64,000 nucleotides of DNA from Azonexaceae bacterium s22 (GCA_016617495.1 WYCU01000004.1:186001-250000); one strand, 5' to 3'. Shown: positions 1 through 11,242, numbered from the stretch's first letter. Numbers and translations: made by a program. The notes: generated from the letters alone by a model not told the origin.

Positions 1-1385
1 ATCTGGTGGTGGCGCTGGCCTTGCCGGCCGCAGCGTGGTTTCTGGCCGATATCGACCAGATGCAGTTTTCCGAAAACAGTTACGCCAACGAACTGGCCGG
101 CAATGGCTTCATGACCTTTGGCGCTGCGCTGCGCCGAAACGAACTTGATTACAGCCGTTTCTACGCTACCGAGCCGCCGGAGAAGGCGGCGGAAATCCTG
201 AAGAATCTGGGGGTTGAGCGCGAGCCGCTGTCGCTGGCCATGCAGGCTGACGAAGACGAGGGCTTCGATCCCAAACGGGTGCCGCTGAGCCGTCCGCCAC
301 GTAACGTGGTGGTCATCATGGTGGAAAGCCTTTCGTCACAGTTTCTTGGCGTGTTCGGCAATAAGGAAAATCTGACGCCACGGCTCGACGCGCTGGCCAG
401 TGAGGGCCTGCTGTTCACCCGGCTATATGCCACGGGAACGCGGACTGTTCGCGGCCTCGAAGCGCTGACGCTGGGGACGCCGCCGATACCGGGGCAGGCC
501 ATCGTCCGGCGCCCGAACAACGACCATCTGGCGACGCTGGGCGATATCCTGAGCCGCCAGGGCTTCCAGAGCTATTTCATTTACGGCGGGTATGGCTATT
601 TCGACAACATGAATGCCTATTTCGCCGGCAACGATTATGAAGTCATCGACCGTACCGGATTTCCCAAGGGGTCGGTCGGGTTTGAAAATGTCTGGGGCGT
701 GGCCGACGAGTTTCTTTTCGATAACGCCATCGTCAAACTGGATGAGGCGCATCGGGCCGGGAAGCCTTTTCTCGCCCAGATCATGACGACCAGCAACCAT
801 CGTCCCTACACCTATCCCGATGGCCGCATCGACATTCCGTCACCCGGCGGCCGGCGTGGCGCGGTCAAATACACAGACTACGCCATTGGCCATTTCATCG
901 ATCAGGCGCGCGACAAGCCATGGTTTGCCGATACGCTGTTCGTCATCGTTGCGGATCATTGCGCATCGGTTGCCGGTAAAACCAAATTGCCGGTCGAGGG
1001 CTATCACATCCCGATGATTTTCTATGCGCCCAAGCTGCTCAAACCCGGCCGCCACACCCGCCTGGCCAGCCAGATCGATGTCCCGCCGACCTTGCTCGAC
1101 GCGCTCGGTTTGCCCGGTGATGACCATTTCTTCGGAACCTCGCTGTTCGAGCAAAATCATCCGGGGCTGGATCGTGCGTTCATCAGCAATTACCAGGAAC
1201 TGGGCTACCTGAAGGACGATCAGCTGGTGGTGCTCGGCCCGAAAAAACGCGTGGAAACCTTCGCCATTTCGCCAACTGGCGAGGCATCTCCGGCAAAAAT
1301 GAACGAGACACTTCGCGACGAAGCCGTTGCGTTCTATCAAAGCGCTTATCAGGCGTTCAAGAGCGGTGCGCTGAAGTTGCACTGA
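1..1385 (+). CDS. LtaS/MdoB-like sulfatase-fold phosphotransferase, C-terminal part (5' end outside window)
   Basis: Alkaline-phosphatase/sulfatase superfamily protein of the lipoteichoic-acid-synthase-like (phosphoglycerol transferase) type. The frame is already open at base 1 and starts with the end of a hydrophobic segment, so the membrane domain lies upstream. About 460 residues are visible. They include VVVIMVESLS (first metal-binding strand), the segment GTRTVRGLEAL carrying the likely catalytic threonine, and a late VADHCAS Asp-His pair followed by EGYHIPMIF, which fit the other metal ligands. In Gram-negative bacteria such enzymes usually move phosphoglycerol or phosphoethanolamine groups onto periplasmic glycans or lipids; the substrate here is unknown. 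The gene converges on the radical SAM gene at 1445. Confidence 0.85.
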   Translation, partial: LVVALALPAAAWFLADIDQMQFSENSYANELAGNGFMTFGAALRRNELDYSRFYATEPPEKAAEILKNLGVEREPLSLAMQADEDEGFDPKRVPLSRPPRNVVVIMVESLSSQFLGVFGNKENLTPRLDALASEGLLFTRLYATGTRTVRGLEALTLGTPPIPGQAIVRRPNNDHLATLGDILSRQGFQSYFIYGGYGYFDNMNAYFAGNDYEVIDRTGFPKGSVGFENVWGVADEFLFDNAIVKLDEAHRAGKPFLAQIMTTSNHRPYTYPDGRIDIPSPGGRRGAVKYTDYAIGHFIDQARDKPWFADTLFVIVADHCASVAGKTKLPVEGYHIPMIFYAPKLLKPGRHTRLASQIDVPPTLLDALGLPGDDHFFGTSLFEQNHPGLDRAFISNYQELGYLKDDQLVVLGPKKRVETFAISPTGEASPAKMNETLRDEAVAFYQSAYQAFKSGALKLH

Positions 1386-1414
1386 GTGGCCATGGAATGG
1401 CCCATGGCCACCTT
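1386..1414. terminator. Hairpin between convergent genes
   Basis: A perfect 10-bp inverted repeat (GTGGCCATGG / CCATGGCCAC) with a 6-nt loop begins right after the stop codon of the sulfatase-fold gene. Only a weak T-tract follows, so it may act as a terminator or simply protect the 3' ends of the convergent transcripts. Confidence 0.5.
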
Positions 1415-1444
1415 ACGTTGTATAGCCCGCTCGACGTGCCGGAC

Positions 1445-3355
1445 TCAATCCGTCGTTTTTTCCAGCGCCCGTTCAATGAAGCGCTTGGCAACGCGCGGGC
1501 GCGGCACGTTCATGTCGAACCAGGCGCGTACGTCTTCGTCGAGGCCGATGCCGTGCATGTAGTTGTACAGCGCCTTGTTGAGCGCCTTGCCGAGCCGGTC
1601 GTGGTCGGCGCCGACCGGGTCGATGAAGCCCACGTCGTTTTTGGCGAATTTGCCGGGGGGCAGGGGGCGTAGACGGATGCCGTATTCCTCGGGGTTGAGG
1701 CCGACCGGGGAATGGACGGTGCAGGCGAAACGGTGAAAGTAGCCGGACTGGATACAGCCTTCGAGGAAGAGCTGGCGGACGTATTCGAGGGCGTCGACGG
1801 TGTCGTGCACCGTCTGCGTCGGGAAGCCGTACATCAGGTAGGCATGGACGAGGATGCCGGCATCGGTGAAGGCACGGGTGACCCGCGCGACCTGTTCCAC
1901 CGAAACGCCTTTCTTCATCAGCTTCAGCAAGCGGTCGGAGGCCACTTCGAGGCCGCCGGAGACGGCAATGCAGCCGCTATCGGCGAGCTGCAGGCAGAGT
2001 TCCGGCGTGAAGGATTTTTCAAAGCGGATATTGCCCCACCAGGAAATCGCCAGATTGCGCCGCTGGAGTTCTTCGGCCAGGGCGCGCAGGGATTTGGGCG
2101 GGGCCGCCTCGTCGACGAAGTGGAAGCCGGTATGGCCCGTTTCTTCGACAATGCGCTCGATGCGGTCGACCAGCGTCTTGGCGCTGGCGGCATCGTAGCG
2201 TCCGATGTAGTCGAGGCTGACATCGCAGAAGCTACATTTCTTCCAGTAGCAGCCGTGGGCCACCGTGAGCTTGTTCCAGTGCCCGTCCGACCACAGGCGG
2301 TGCATCGGATTGAGCATGTCGAGCAGCGAAAGGTAGCGGTCCAGCGGCAAGCCATCCCAGGTGGGGGTGCCGACGGCTTCGAACGGCACGTCCGGCTCGC
2401 CGCAGTGGAAATAGCGAACGGCGCCGTCGACCCGGGTGAAGGTGCGAATCAGATTGAGCCGTGGGCGTTTTCCGGCGAGGTGTTCGAACAGCGCGAGCAG
2501 CGGCTTTTCGCCGTCGTCGAGCGTGACGTAAGCGAAATGGTCGAAGACGCGGGGCTCGGCCAGTTCGCGTAATTCGGTATTGACGTAGCCGCCGCCCAGC
2601 ACCGTGACGATATGCGGGGCATGCGCCTTGATTGTCCGTGCGATGCGGAAGGCGGCATAGACGGAACCGGGGAAAGGTACCGAAATCAGCACGATGTCCG
2701 GATTGTCGCGGTCGACTGCCTTTTTGGCCAGGTTTTCGAGGGTGGTGTCGACCAGCGTCGGCGGCGCGGCCAGAGCGGTGGCCAGCGGGTCGAAACTCGC
2801 CTGGCTCAAGGCCAGCGATTCGGCATAACGCACGAACTCGAAGCGCGTATCGACGGCTTCGCGCAGCACATCGGCAAGGTCGTTGAGAAAGAGCGTCGCC
2901 AGATGGCGCGCCCGGTCCTGAACGCCAAGCGCACCGAACGCCCAGGCCAGCGGATCGCCGCTGCCGTCGTCCACATAGTTGTCGAGTGCGCCGAAGCGCG
3001 GGCCTTCGGGCAGGAAAGCGCGGGTACAGATGCGGTGGGCAATCGAAGTATCGCGGCCTTGCAGCAGCGCAATGGCCGGGTCGATGGCGGCAAGGTAGCG
3101 GTCGTACTGGTTGAGGAAGGCACGCAGCGTGGCGGAACGCTTCTTGGGCGCAATGGCCTCGGCGGACTGTTTCAGTTGCGGGAGCCCGGCGCGCGAGAGC
3201 AGTTCCAGCACCAGCGCCAGCGCCAGATCGGTCTGCGTGGCGTGGAACCCGCGCGAACGCAAAAACCCGGTCAGGTAGGCCGTGGCCGGGTAGGGCGTGT
3301 TGAGCTGCGTCATCGGCGGGATGACGCTGAGGATGCGCGGGGTTTCCAGGCTCAC
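1445..3355 (-). CDS. B12-binding-domain radical SAM protein
   Basis: 636-residue protein with an N-terminal cobalamin-binding-like Rossmann region (VLISVPFPGS and VTVLGGGYVN, residues ~220-260) and a C-terminal radical SAM domain (~360-590). The cluster motif is GCYWKKCSFC, putting the iron-sulfur cysteines at 369, 374 and 377. That is CX4CX2C rather than the textbook CX3CX2C. The downstream segment GFHFVDEAAPP and the barrel strands fit the family. The cobalamin DxHxxG motif is not evident, so B12 may be bound base-off or not at all. Substrate unknown. It lies 6 bp downstream of the patatin lipoprotein gene on the same strand, so the two are probably cotranscribed. Confidence 0.85.
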   Translation of the reverse strand: MSLETPRILSVIPPMTQLNTPYPATAYLTGFLRSRGFHATQTDLALALVLELLSRAGLPQLKQSAEAIAPKKRSATLRAFLNQYDRYLAAIDPAIALLQGRDTSIAHRICTRAFLPEGPRFGALDNYVDDGSGDPLAWAFGALGVQDRARHLATLFLNDLADVLREAVDTRFEFVRYAESLALSQASFDPLATALAAPPTLVDTTLENLAKKAVDRDNPDIVLISVPFPGSVYAAFRIARTIKAHAPHIVTVLGGGYVNTELRELAEPRVFDHFAYVTLDDGEKPLLALFEHLAGKRPRLNLIRTFTRVDGAVRYFHCGEPDVPFEAVGTPTWDGLPLDRYLSLLDMLNPMHRLWSDGHWNKLTVAHGCYWKKCSFCDVSLDYIGRYDAASAKTLVDRIERIVEETGHTGFHFVDEAAPPKSLRALAEELQRRNLAISWWGNIRFEKSFTPELCLQLADSGCIAVSGGLEVASDRLLKLMKKGVSVEQVARVTRAFTDAGILVHAYLMYGFPTQTVHDTVDALEYVRQLFLEGCIQSGYFHRFACTVHSPVGLNPEEYGIRLRPLPPGKFAKNDVGFIDPVGADHDRLGKALNKALYNYMHGIGLDEDVRAWFDMNVPRPRVAKRFIERALEKTTD

Positions 3356-3361
3356 GGCAGC

Positions 3362-4285
3362 TTAACGCCCGAGTTTCTGTTTGATCTGGGGCAAGGCGGC
3401 CAGCGCGGCGCGCTCGCCTTCCATCATCGCGTCATGGCGCGCGGTGAAATCCCAGGATTTGACGTAGGGCAGCTTCGGCCGGATGACGACGTCGGCCTCT
3501 TTCAGCTCATTGCGCGCAATGATCCCGCCCATGATGGTCGTGGTTTGCCAGAGAATGGCGGAAAGGCTGTCCGTCGGCTGGCCCTCCGGGCGGGCGGAAA
3601 TGTCGACGGCAATCACGAAATCCGCCCCCATATCGCGCGCGGCTTGCACCGGCACCGGGCTGGTCAGCCCGCCATCCACATAGTTGTGACCGCGGAACTG
3701 CGTGGGCTGGAAGACGCCGGGCACCGCAGCCGAGGCGCGTACTGCCATGCCGGTATCGCCGGTACGGAAGACCACGCGCTCGCCGGTGTTGAGGTCGGTG
3801 GCGACTGTGGCAAACGGTTTGCTCAGTTTTTCCAGCGGGCGCTTGCCGAGATTCTGGTTGATGAAGTCCTGAAGCGCTTCGCCTTTCAGCAGGCCGCGAC
3901 CGCCCAGGGTCCAATCGGCAAAAATCTTTTCATCGAGCTGAACCGCAATCTTCTGCATGGCGAACGCATCCATGCCGCTGGCGTAGAGCGAGCCGACCAC
4001 GGCGCCGGCACTGGTGCCGACCACATAATCCGGCACGATGCCTTGCGATTCCAGCATCTTGATGACGCCAATGTGCGCAAAGCCGCGCGCTGCGCCGCCG
4101 CCGAGCGCCAGGCCGATCTTGGGTTTGCGTGCGGGCGCGGCCTGCGGCGCGGGGGCCGGGGTGGCGTTGGAGGTTGTGGCTGGCTTGGTGTTGCCGCCGA
4201 GGGAGCCGCACCCGGCCAAGGCGACGAGCAGGGCAGCGCCCAGGCTAAGGTGACGGCAGGTAGCGTAAAAGGATTTGGGGAGCAC
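3362..4285 (-). CDS. Patatin-like phospholipase lipoprotein (RssA-like)
   Basis: 307 residues. The N-terminus is a lipoprotein signal with lipobox LAGC (Cys26), then a Pro/Ala/Thr linker to about residue 55. The patatin domain follows, with oxyanion motif GGGAARG (62-68), nucleophile elbow GTSAG (Ser92) and the aspartate of the VDGG motif, giving the Ser-Asp dyad. Family members hydrolyse acyl esters of (lyso)phospholipids. The lipobox predicts anchoring at the inner or outer membrane, unlike the cytoplasmic E. coli RssA. First gene of a likely two-gene operon with the radical SAM gene. The function in envelope lipid turnover is inferred. Confidence 0.87.
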   Translation of the reverse strand: MLPKSFYATCRHLSLGAALLVALAGCGSLGGNTKPATTSNATPAPAPQAAPARKPKIGLALGGGAARGFAHIGVIKMLESQGIVPDYVVGTSAGAVVGSLYASGMDAFAMQKIAVQLDEKIFADWTLGGRGLLKGEALQDFINQNLGKRPLEKLSKPFATVATDLNTGERVVFRTGDTGMAVRASAAVPGVFQPTQFRGHNYVDGGLTSPVPVQAARDMGADFVIAVDISARPEGQPTDSLSAILWQTTTIMGGIIARNELKEADVVIRPKLPYVKSWDFTARHDAMMEGERAALAALPQIKQKLGR

Positions 4286-4381
4286 AGTGAATCCAGGCTT
4301 TTGAAAAAGGTCGAATTTTAGCGCCCGCTGTGGCGCCTCGCGGTCAGGCCCGGTAACGCTGCGTATCGTTTGGTAACCAAC

Positions 4382-6331
<1,950 letters not shown>

Positions 6332-6476
6332 GGAGAAATCGGCAATAAAATGCGGCGCACCGCAACAAATCGGCGAGGCCGCATTCTAACGGGTTCCGCC
6401 GCATCCCCGGCGGTCGATTGATTTTGAAAAACACAGACGGGCAGCCGCCATGCTGCCACGACCTTGGAGAACACGC

Positions 6477-7130
6477 ATGAACGTTGCAGAAATCGCAACC
6501 ACCCGCCATACCAGCAAGGCCTTCGATGCAAGCCGCCGCATTCCCGACGAGATTCTCGAACAACTATGCACGGTGCTGCGCTTTGCCCCGTCATCGGTCA
6601 ATTCCCAGCCCTGGCATTTCATCGTTGCCGGTTCCAACGAGGCCAAGGCGCGCATCGGCGAAACTTTGAAGGGAACTTACGCCTACAACGAACCGAAGGT
6701 GCGTAACGCCTCCCATGTCGTTGTGTTCTGCGCGCGCACCGATCTCGATGAAGCGCATCTGGCGAACCTGCTGGCGCAGGAGGATCGGGACGGCCGCTTT
6801 GCTTCCGCCGAGGCGCGCGCCGGGCAGGATAAATCGCGCCATTACTACGTTGGACTGCATCGCGAAGAACGCAAGGATCTGGCGGAATGGATCGACCGCC
6901 AGGTGTACATCGCGCTCGGTACGCTGATGTTCTCGGCGGCGGCTGTGGGCGTGGATGCTTGCGCCATGGAAGGCATCGACACTGCGGCGCTCGATGCGGC
7001 CCTGGGGCTGCCCGAGAAAGGTTTGCGCAGCGTGGTCCTGCTGGCGCTGGGGTATCGCGGCGAAGGCGATTTCAACGCCAGCTTGCCGAAATCGCGCCTG
7101 CCGATGGCGAGCGTCCTCAGTACGCTGTGA
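6477..7130 (+). CDS. nfsB: NfsB-type NAD(P)H nitroreductase
   Basis: 217 residues from the ATG at 6477, the same length as E. coli NfsB. The upstream sequence TTGGAGAACACGC supplies the ribosome-binding site, which decides this start over the in-frame one at 6450. The N-terminal pattern TTRHTSKAFDASRRIP and SSVNSQPWHFIV are the FMN-binding signatures. The C-terminal GYRGEGDF..LPKSR matches the family, which reduces nitroaromatics and quinones with NAD(P)H as FMN homodimers in the cytoplasm. It is read divergently from parE and ends at a strong terminator. Confidence 0.9.
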   Translation: MNVAEIATTRHTSKAFDASRRIPDEILEQLCTVLRFAPSSVNSQPWHFIVAGSNEAKARIGETLKGTYAYNEPKVRNASHVVVFCARTDLDEAHLANLLAQEDRDGRFASAEARAGQDKSRHYYVGLHREERKDLAEWIDRQVYIALGTLMFSAAAVGVDACAMEGIDTAALDAALGLPEKGLRSVVLLALGYRGEGDFNASLPKSRLPMASVLSTL

Positions 7131-7132
7131 GG

Positions 7133-7164
7133 GAAAAAGCGGCCGATGAAAATCGGCCTTTTTT
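7133..7164. terminator. Rho-independent terminator, probably bidirectional
   Basis: GGCCGAT-GAAA-ATCGGCC forms a 7-bp stem with a tetraloop, followed by six T and preceded by five A. It can serve the nitroreductase gene and the convergent depolymerase gene. Confidence 0.85.
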
Positions 7165-7185
7165 ACAGGTCGACCGCGACAATTG

Positions 7186-8250
7186 CTATTTTGCGGCGGC
7201 AACCGGCCGGGCAAGGGCGTCAACCATGGCCCGCACGGCACGAATCTGTACGCCGTCTCGCGTCGGATAGTCGGCGCCGGTATAGCCCCACCAGTCCCAG
7301 CAGCCTTTGGGGTTGAGCACCCAGCGCCAGGAGCCCAGGGCGAGGCCGTAGCGTTGCACCGTCTGCGGATAGAGCACGATCAGGCGATTACTGGCCGCCC
7401 ATTCGTTGTAACCGGCCCCCTGAACGAAACGCGGGCCGATGGTTTCCGCGTTTTGCAGGCAGCCGTGGAAGGCCACGTGCACACGGCAGCCGCCGGCCGC
7501 GCAATTTTCCGGGATGAATACAAAACCGCGCTCCGCAAGGCTGGCGTCAATGGCCCGCCCGGCGATGTAAGGCCGCTGGTCGAAGGCCAGTAGCCGGCCT
7601 GCGGGTGATGAGTTACGAGGCTGCAGCGGCCCGAGCAGATGTTGCAGGAGTTGGCCGGCGGCATCGAGTTCGCCGCAACGGTTGATGAAGGGCGACTCGG
7701 TCGCCGGGCAAGCCAGCGCCTTGGGATCGGCCACGGAGATCATCGCGTGGCCGGCATCCGGATCTTTGACGTAACGGACGGCATCCGCCGGTAGCAGGCT
7801 GCGGTAGAAGGTCTCCAGCGCATCCATGACGGCGGGGGCGACGACCGTGTCCTTGCCGCCGGAGAACAGCCAGACCCGGTCGTCGTTCAAGCCATCCGGG
7901 GCATCGATGCGTTGTGTGCTTGCAAGACGCCGTACGCGGTCGCGGGTTTCCTGAAGGCTCGGGGGCGGGTCGGCTGACGTCGGCGCCATGCAATTACGCA
8001 AAGCGCGCGAAACCGAACCCGCCGCACAGTCGAAGGGCCCGGCAGCCAGTATGCCTGCCCCGCGGACCGTGGCTGAATGGGCGACCTGGAACTGCACGGC
8101 CATATGGCCGCCGGAGGAAATCCCGGAAACCGTGAGCGTTTTCAGGTCGGCACCGAGCGCGGGCAGGGGTGGATCGGCAAGCGCCGCGGTGCTGTAAAGG
8201 CCGAGCGTGATTGTGAGTAGCGACAGAAAGCGGCGGGGGCGACAGGGCAT
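7186..8250 (-). CDS. Secreted PHA-depolymerase-like esterase
   Basis: 354 residues with a classical signal peptide (basic start, hydrophobic core, cleavage near ALA|DPP at residue 25). The lipase box is GISSG with the serine at 45, close to the N-terminus as in the extracellular short-chain-length polyhydroxyalkanoate depolymerases with a type-2 catalytic domain. VWLFSGGKDTVV likely carries the aspartate, and AFHGC and neighbouring histidines occur in the second half. No separate substrate-binding domain is present, so the natural substrate could be PHB oligomers or another ester. It is divergent from the DUF808 gene across 174 bp. Confidence 0.8.
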   Translation of the reverse strand: MPCRPRRFLSLLTITLGLYSTAALADPPLPALGADLKTLTVSGISSGGHMAVQFQVAHSATVRGAGILAAGPFDCAAGSVSRALRNCMAPTSADPPPSLQETRDRVRRLASTQRIDAPDGLNDDRVWLFSGGKDTVVAPAVMDALETFYRSLLPADAVRYVKDPDAGHAMISVADPKALACPATESPFINRCGELDAAGQLLQHLLGPLQPRNSSPAGRLLAFDQRPYIAGRAIDASLAERGFVFIPENCAAGGCRVHVAFHGCLQNAETIGPRFVQGAGYNEWAASNRLIVLYPQTVQRYGLALGSWRWVLNPKGCWDWWGYTGADYPTRDGVQIRAVRAMVDALARPVAAAK

Positions 8251-8424
8251 GACAAATTCCGGTGTGGTTTGTCGGGATTGTAGGCATGAAGCCCGCGGTT
8301 ACGGCAGGTCTTGTCGATTTTTCACGAAATCCGCGGCTGGACTACGGTATTCTTCTTGACGCCGCGAACGCCTTGCCTGTGATTGCCGCGTTTTCGGCAG
8401 AGAATTCAATACGGAAAGGACATC

Positions 8425-9348
8425 ATGGCTGGAGCCAGCCTGCTCGCTTTACTCGACGATATTGCCACGCTGCTCGACGACGTCAGCGTGATGACCAAAG
8501 TGGCTGCGAAAAAGACCGCCGGCGTGCTGGGCGACGATCTCGCCCTCAATGCCCAGCAGGTTGCCGGTGTGCGCGCCGAGCGGGAATTGCCGGTGGTTTG
8601 GGCGGTGGCCCGTGGATCGTTCCGCAACAAGCTCATTCTGGTGCCGGCGGCGCTGGCCATCAGCGCCTTTGTCCCATGGGCCGTGATGCCGCTGCTGATG
8701 GTGGGCGGGGTTTATCTGTGCTTCGAAGGCGTCGAAAAGCTGGCGCACAAATGGCTGCATTCGGCGGAAGAGGATGCGGCGCATCATGCGACGGAACTGG
8801 CTGCGGTCAGCGATCCGGAAATCGATCTCGCCTCCTTCGAGTCGGAAAAAATCAAAGGTGCGGTACGTACCGACTTCGTCCTTTCCGCGGAAATCATCGT
8901 CATTGCGCTGGGTACGGTGGCCGGCCAGCCTTTCGTGAATCAGCTGGCGGTATTGGCAGGCATCGGCGTGCTGATGACTGTGGGCGTCTACGGGCTGGTG
9001 GCCGGCATCGTGCGCATGGACGATGTCGGCTTTTATCTTCTGGCGCGCGGCAATGCGCCCGCCCAGATCGTCGGTAAATGGCTTTTGTTGGCCGCCCCCA
9101 GGTTGATGCGCGCTCTGACCGTCATCGGGACGGCGGCCATGTTCCTGGTCGGCGGCGGCATTCTGACCCATGGCATCGGGCCTTTGCACCATCTGATCGA
9201 AACGGCATCGGCGTTTGCCGGGCCGTTGCAGGGCGTCGTCGGGCTCGTGCTCGATGGTTTGGCGGGCGTTGTCGCTGGCGCGCTGGCCCTGTTGGCGGTG
9301 AAAGCGGGTGAGGGTATTCGCAAGCAGTTCCGCCGCGAGGCGGCTTGA
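8425..9348 (+). CDS. DUF808 family inner-membrane protein (YedI-like)
   Basis: 307 residues from the ATG at 8425, which follows GGAAAGGA at a good distance. The N-terminus [40 protein letters not shown] is characteristic of the DUF808/YedI family. Several hydrophobic segments (about residues 75-110, 165-215, 235-260 and 270-295) predict a polytopic membrane protein. Biochemical function is unknown. It is followed after 15 bp by a zinc-ribbon membrane protein gene, suggesting cotranscription. Confidence 0.85.
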   Translation: MAGASLLALLDDIATLLDDVSVMTKVAAKKTAGVLGDDLALNAQQVAGVRAERELPVVWAVARGSFRNKLILVPAALAISAFVPWAVMPLLMVGGVYLCFEGVEKLAHKWLHSAEEDAAHHATELAAVSDPEIDLASFESEKIKGAVRTDFVLSAEIIVIALGTVAGQPFVNQLAVLAGIGVLMTVGVYGLVAGIVRMDDVGFYLLARGNAPAQIVGKWLLLAAPRLMRALTVIGTAAMFLVGGGILTHGIGPLHHLIETASAFAGPLQGVVGLVLDGLAGVVAGALALLAVKAGEGIRKQFRREAA

Positions 9349-9363
9349 TCGGGAGCGCGCGCG

Positions 9364-10422
9364 ATGAGCAAGGCGTTACGGCTTTCTGAAAAGTGGTTCC
9401 GCTTCGGGTTGTGGCTCGTTGCGTTTGTCTTTGCCGGTTTTCTAATCGGACTGGGCGGAACGATAGTCCACAACCTGCCGAAGGTTGAGCATCGCTATAC
9501 CGCCGAGGATTTCATCGAACAGCCACAGGCCGATGAAGCGCGCGCGGCCGTAGCGGCCGCCGAGAAGGTTCGACGCGATGCCGGGGACGCGCTTGAACAG
9601 GCGCGATTGCGGCACCAGGCGGCCCGGAGCGATAGCGCTTCGGCCCGGGAAACCTTCAATAACTGGCTGGCAACCCGGCAAGTGACTCGCCGTCCCGAGC
9701 AGGACGAGGAACTGATTACCCGAACGCAGGCACTGGATGCGCTCAAGGCACGGGAACGCGAGACCCTCGCGGCCGTGGAGGCGCAGCAACAGCTTGCGCT
9801 GGATGCGCAACAAGCGGCCAATCGCAGCCGCGCCCGGCTGGAAACGCTGGAGCGTGCAGCAAACGAACGCCTGGGCGAAGCGCTTCGTCAGCAGGAACTG
9901 CGAATTTTCCTGTATCGCCTGGCGCTCACCTTGCCGCTGCTGGTCGTTGCCGGTTGGCTGTTTGCACACAAGCGCCAGAGTACCTGGTGGCCGTTCGTCT
10001 GGGGCTTCATCTACTTCGCGCTTTTCGCCTTCTTTGTCGAGTTGGTGCCGTATTTGCCCAGCTACGGCGGTTACGTGCGTTATACGGTGGGGATTGTGCT
10101 GACGGTGCTGGTTGGCCGTTACGCGATTCTCGCCTTGAATCGCTATCTCGAATCGCAGCGCAAGGCCGAAGCCATGCCCGATGTCGAGCGGCGTCGGGAA
10201 TTGGGCTACGACACGGCCTTGGCCCGCCTGGCGAAGAAGGTGTGCCCCGGTTGCGAACGCGTGGTGGATCTCAACGATCAATCCATCGATTACTGCCCGC
10301 ATTGCGGCATTTGCCTGTTCGATCACTGTACGGCATGCAATCAACGCAAGAGTGCGTTTTCGCGTTTTTGCCATGCCTGCGGCGCGCCAGCGCGGGACGA
10401 AAAATCTACCCCAGAAAAGTGA
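9364..10422 (+). CDS. Membrane protein with coiled coil and C-terminal zinc ribbons
   Basis: 352 residues, family not recognised by name. Layout: one N-terminal transmembrane helix (~18-38), a long charged, Ala/Gln/Arg-rich helical stretch (~45-175) that should form a coiled coil, three transmembrane helices (~180-265), then a soluble tail with CX2C knuckles (CPGC, CPHC, CTAC, CHAC) forming two zinc ribbons. The zinc ribbons face the same side as the tail, probably the cytoplasm. Possible roles are a scaffold or assembly factor acting with the DUF808 protein encoded just upstream. Its 3' end overlaps the convergent yjbQ-like gene by 17 bp. Confidence 0.75.
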   Translation: MSKALRLSEKWFRFGLWLVAFVFAGFLIGLGGTIVHNLPKVEHRYTAEDFIEQPQADEARAAVAAAEKVRRDAGDALEQARLRHQAARSDSASARETFNNWLATRQVTRRPEQDEELITRTQALDALKARERETLAAVEAQQQLALDAQQAANRSRARLETLERAANERLGEALRQQELRIFLYRLALTLPLLVVAGWLFAHKRQSTWWPFVWGFIYFALFAFFVELVPYLPSYGGYVRYTVGIVLTVLVGRYAILALNRYLESQRKAEAMPDVERRRELGYDTALARLAKKVCPGCERVVDLNDQSIDYCPHCGICLFDHCTACNQRKSAFSRFCHACGAPARDEKSTPEK

Positions 10423-10819
10423 CGACGATTTCCCGTCGATGTGCGCTGGTCCGGTGCTCAAAAAGATAGATGCCTTGCCAGGTGCCGAGAAGCAGGCGTC
10501 CCTGGGCGAAGGGGACGCTGACCGAGGTTCCGGTCAATAAAGCGCGGGCATGCGCAGCCATGTCGTCGTCGCCTTCCTGATCATGACGATAGGCGGGATC
10601 GCCGTCGGGCGCCCAGCGTTTCATCAAGGTTTCCAGATCGCGCAGAACGGCAGGATCGGCGTTTTCAGTAATCCCCAGGCCACAACTGGTGTGGCGGATG
10701 AAAATATGGGCAATTCCGGCGTCGACCGCGACAGTCGGGAGTACGGCGGCGATTTCAGCCGTAATGTCGATGGCACCGCGGCCGCGGGTGGCGATGAAAA
10801 GCCGGTGTTGTTTGACCAT
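10406..10819 (-). CDS. yjbQ: YjbQ/UPF0047 family protein
   Basis: 137 residues from the ATG at 10819; a TTG two codons upstream is also possible and neither has a clear ribosome-binding site. The core IFIRHTSCGLGITENADPAV and the ending GTWQGIYLFEHR are diagnostic of the UPF0047 family, small trimeric proteins. Some members show weak thiamine-phosphate-synthase activity, but the physiological role is unsettled. It lies 17 bp downstream of a small membrane protein gene on the same strand and converges with the zinc-ribbon gene. Confidence 0.88.
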   Translation of the reverse strand: MVKQHRLFIATRGRGAIDITAEIAAVLPTVAVDAGIAHIFIRHTSCGLGITENADPAVLRDLETLMKRWAPDGDPAYRHDQEGDDDMAAHARALLTGTSVSVPFAQGRLLLGTWQGIYLFEHRTSAHRREIVVTFLG

Positions 10820-10836
10820 GCCCAAGGTAAAGGAAA

Positions 10837-11070
10837 TCAGGACCGAAGACGCGGCTGCTCGCAGCTCGTAGGGTCAGTCCCCAGGTCGTTCAACGCGCCG
10901 CCGATGGCCAGGCTGTCATGAACTGCCGTGAGTGCGATGACGGCAAGACTGATCGCGATGACCACCTCGACACCGAGGCGCAACCATTTGTAGGCCTTGA
11001 AACGCTTGCCTTCGACGTGGCGTTCAATCAGGACGCCGTTCTCGTATTTCTCGCGGATGATCTTGGCCAT
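10837..11070 (-). CDS. Small single-span membrane protein, unknown
   Basis: 77 residues from the ATG at 11070 (reading MAKIIREKYENGVLIERHV); a longer in-frame start at 11127 would overlap the tRNA-Asn terminator and is less likely. A basic N-terminal half is followed by one hydrophobic segment (VEVVIAISLAVIALTAVHD) and a short polar tail. No family recognised. It probably forms an operon with the yjbQ-like gene. Confidence 0.55.
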   Translation of the reverse strand: MAKIIREKYENGVLIERHVEGKRFKAYKWLRLGVEVVIAISLAVIALTAVHDSLAIGGALNDLGTDPTSCEQPRLRS

Positions 11071-11125
11071 ATCGTGGGATGAAGAGGTGTGAATGCGAAT
11101 TGTCGGCGGTAAGGCACCAAAACGC

Positions 11126-11156
11126 AAAAAGCCCAGGCAATTAACCTGGGCTTTTT
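11126..11156 (-). terminator. Terminator of tRNA-Asn
   Basis: AAAAAGCCCAGG and CCTGGGCTTTTT form a perfect stem with a 7-nt loop. On the minus strand it sits just downstream of the tRNA-Asn 3' end. Confidence 0.85.
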
Positions 11157-11166
11157 ATGCATTTTT

Positions 11167-11242
11167 TGGCTCCCCGACCTGGGCTCGAACCAGGGACCTA
11201 CGGATTAACAGTCCGGCGCTCTACCGACTGAGCTATCGGGGA
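11167..11242 (-). tRNA. tRNA-Asn (anticodon GTT)
   Basis: 76 nt with an encoded CCA. The acceptor stem is TCCCCGA paired with TCGGGGA and the discriminator base is G. The D-loop AGCTCAGTCGGTAGAGC, anticodon loop CTGTTAA and T-arm GGTTCGAGCC are all standard. It is followed by a terminator and preceded by a good promoter. Confidence 0.97.
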
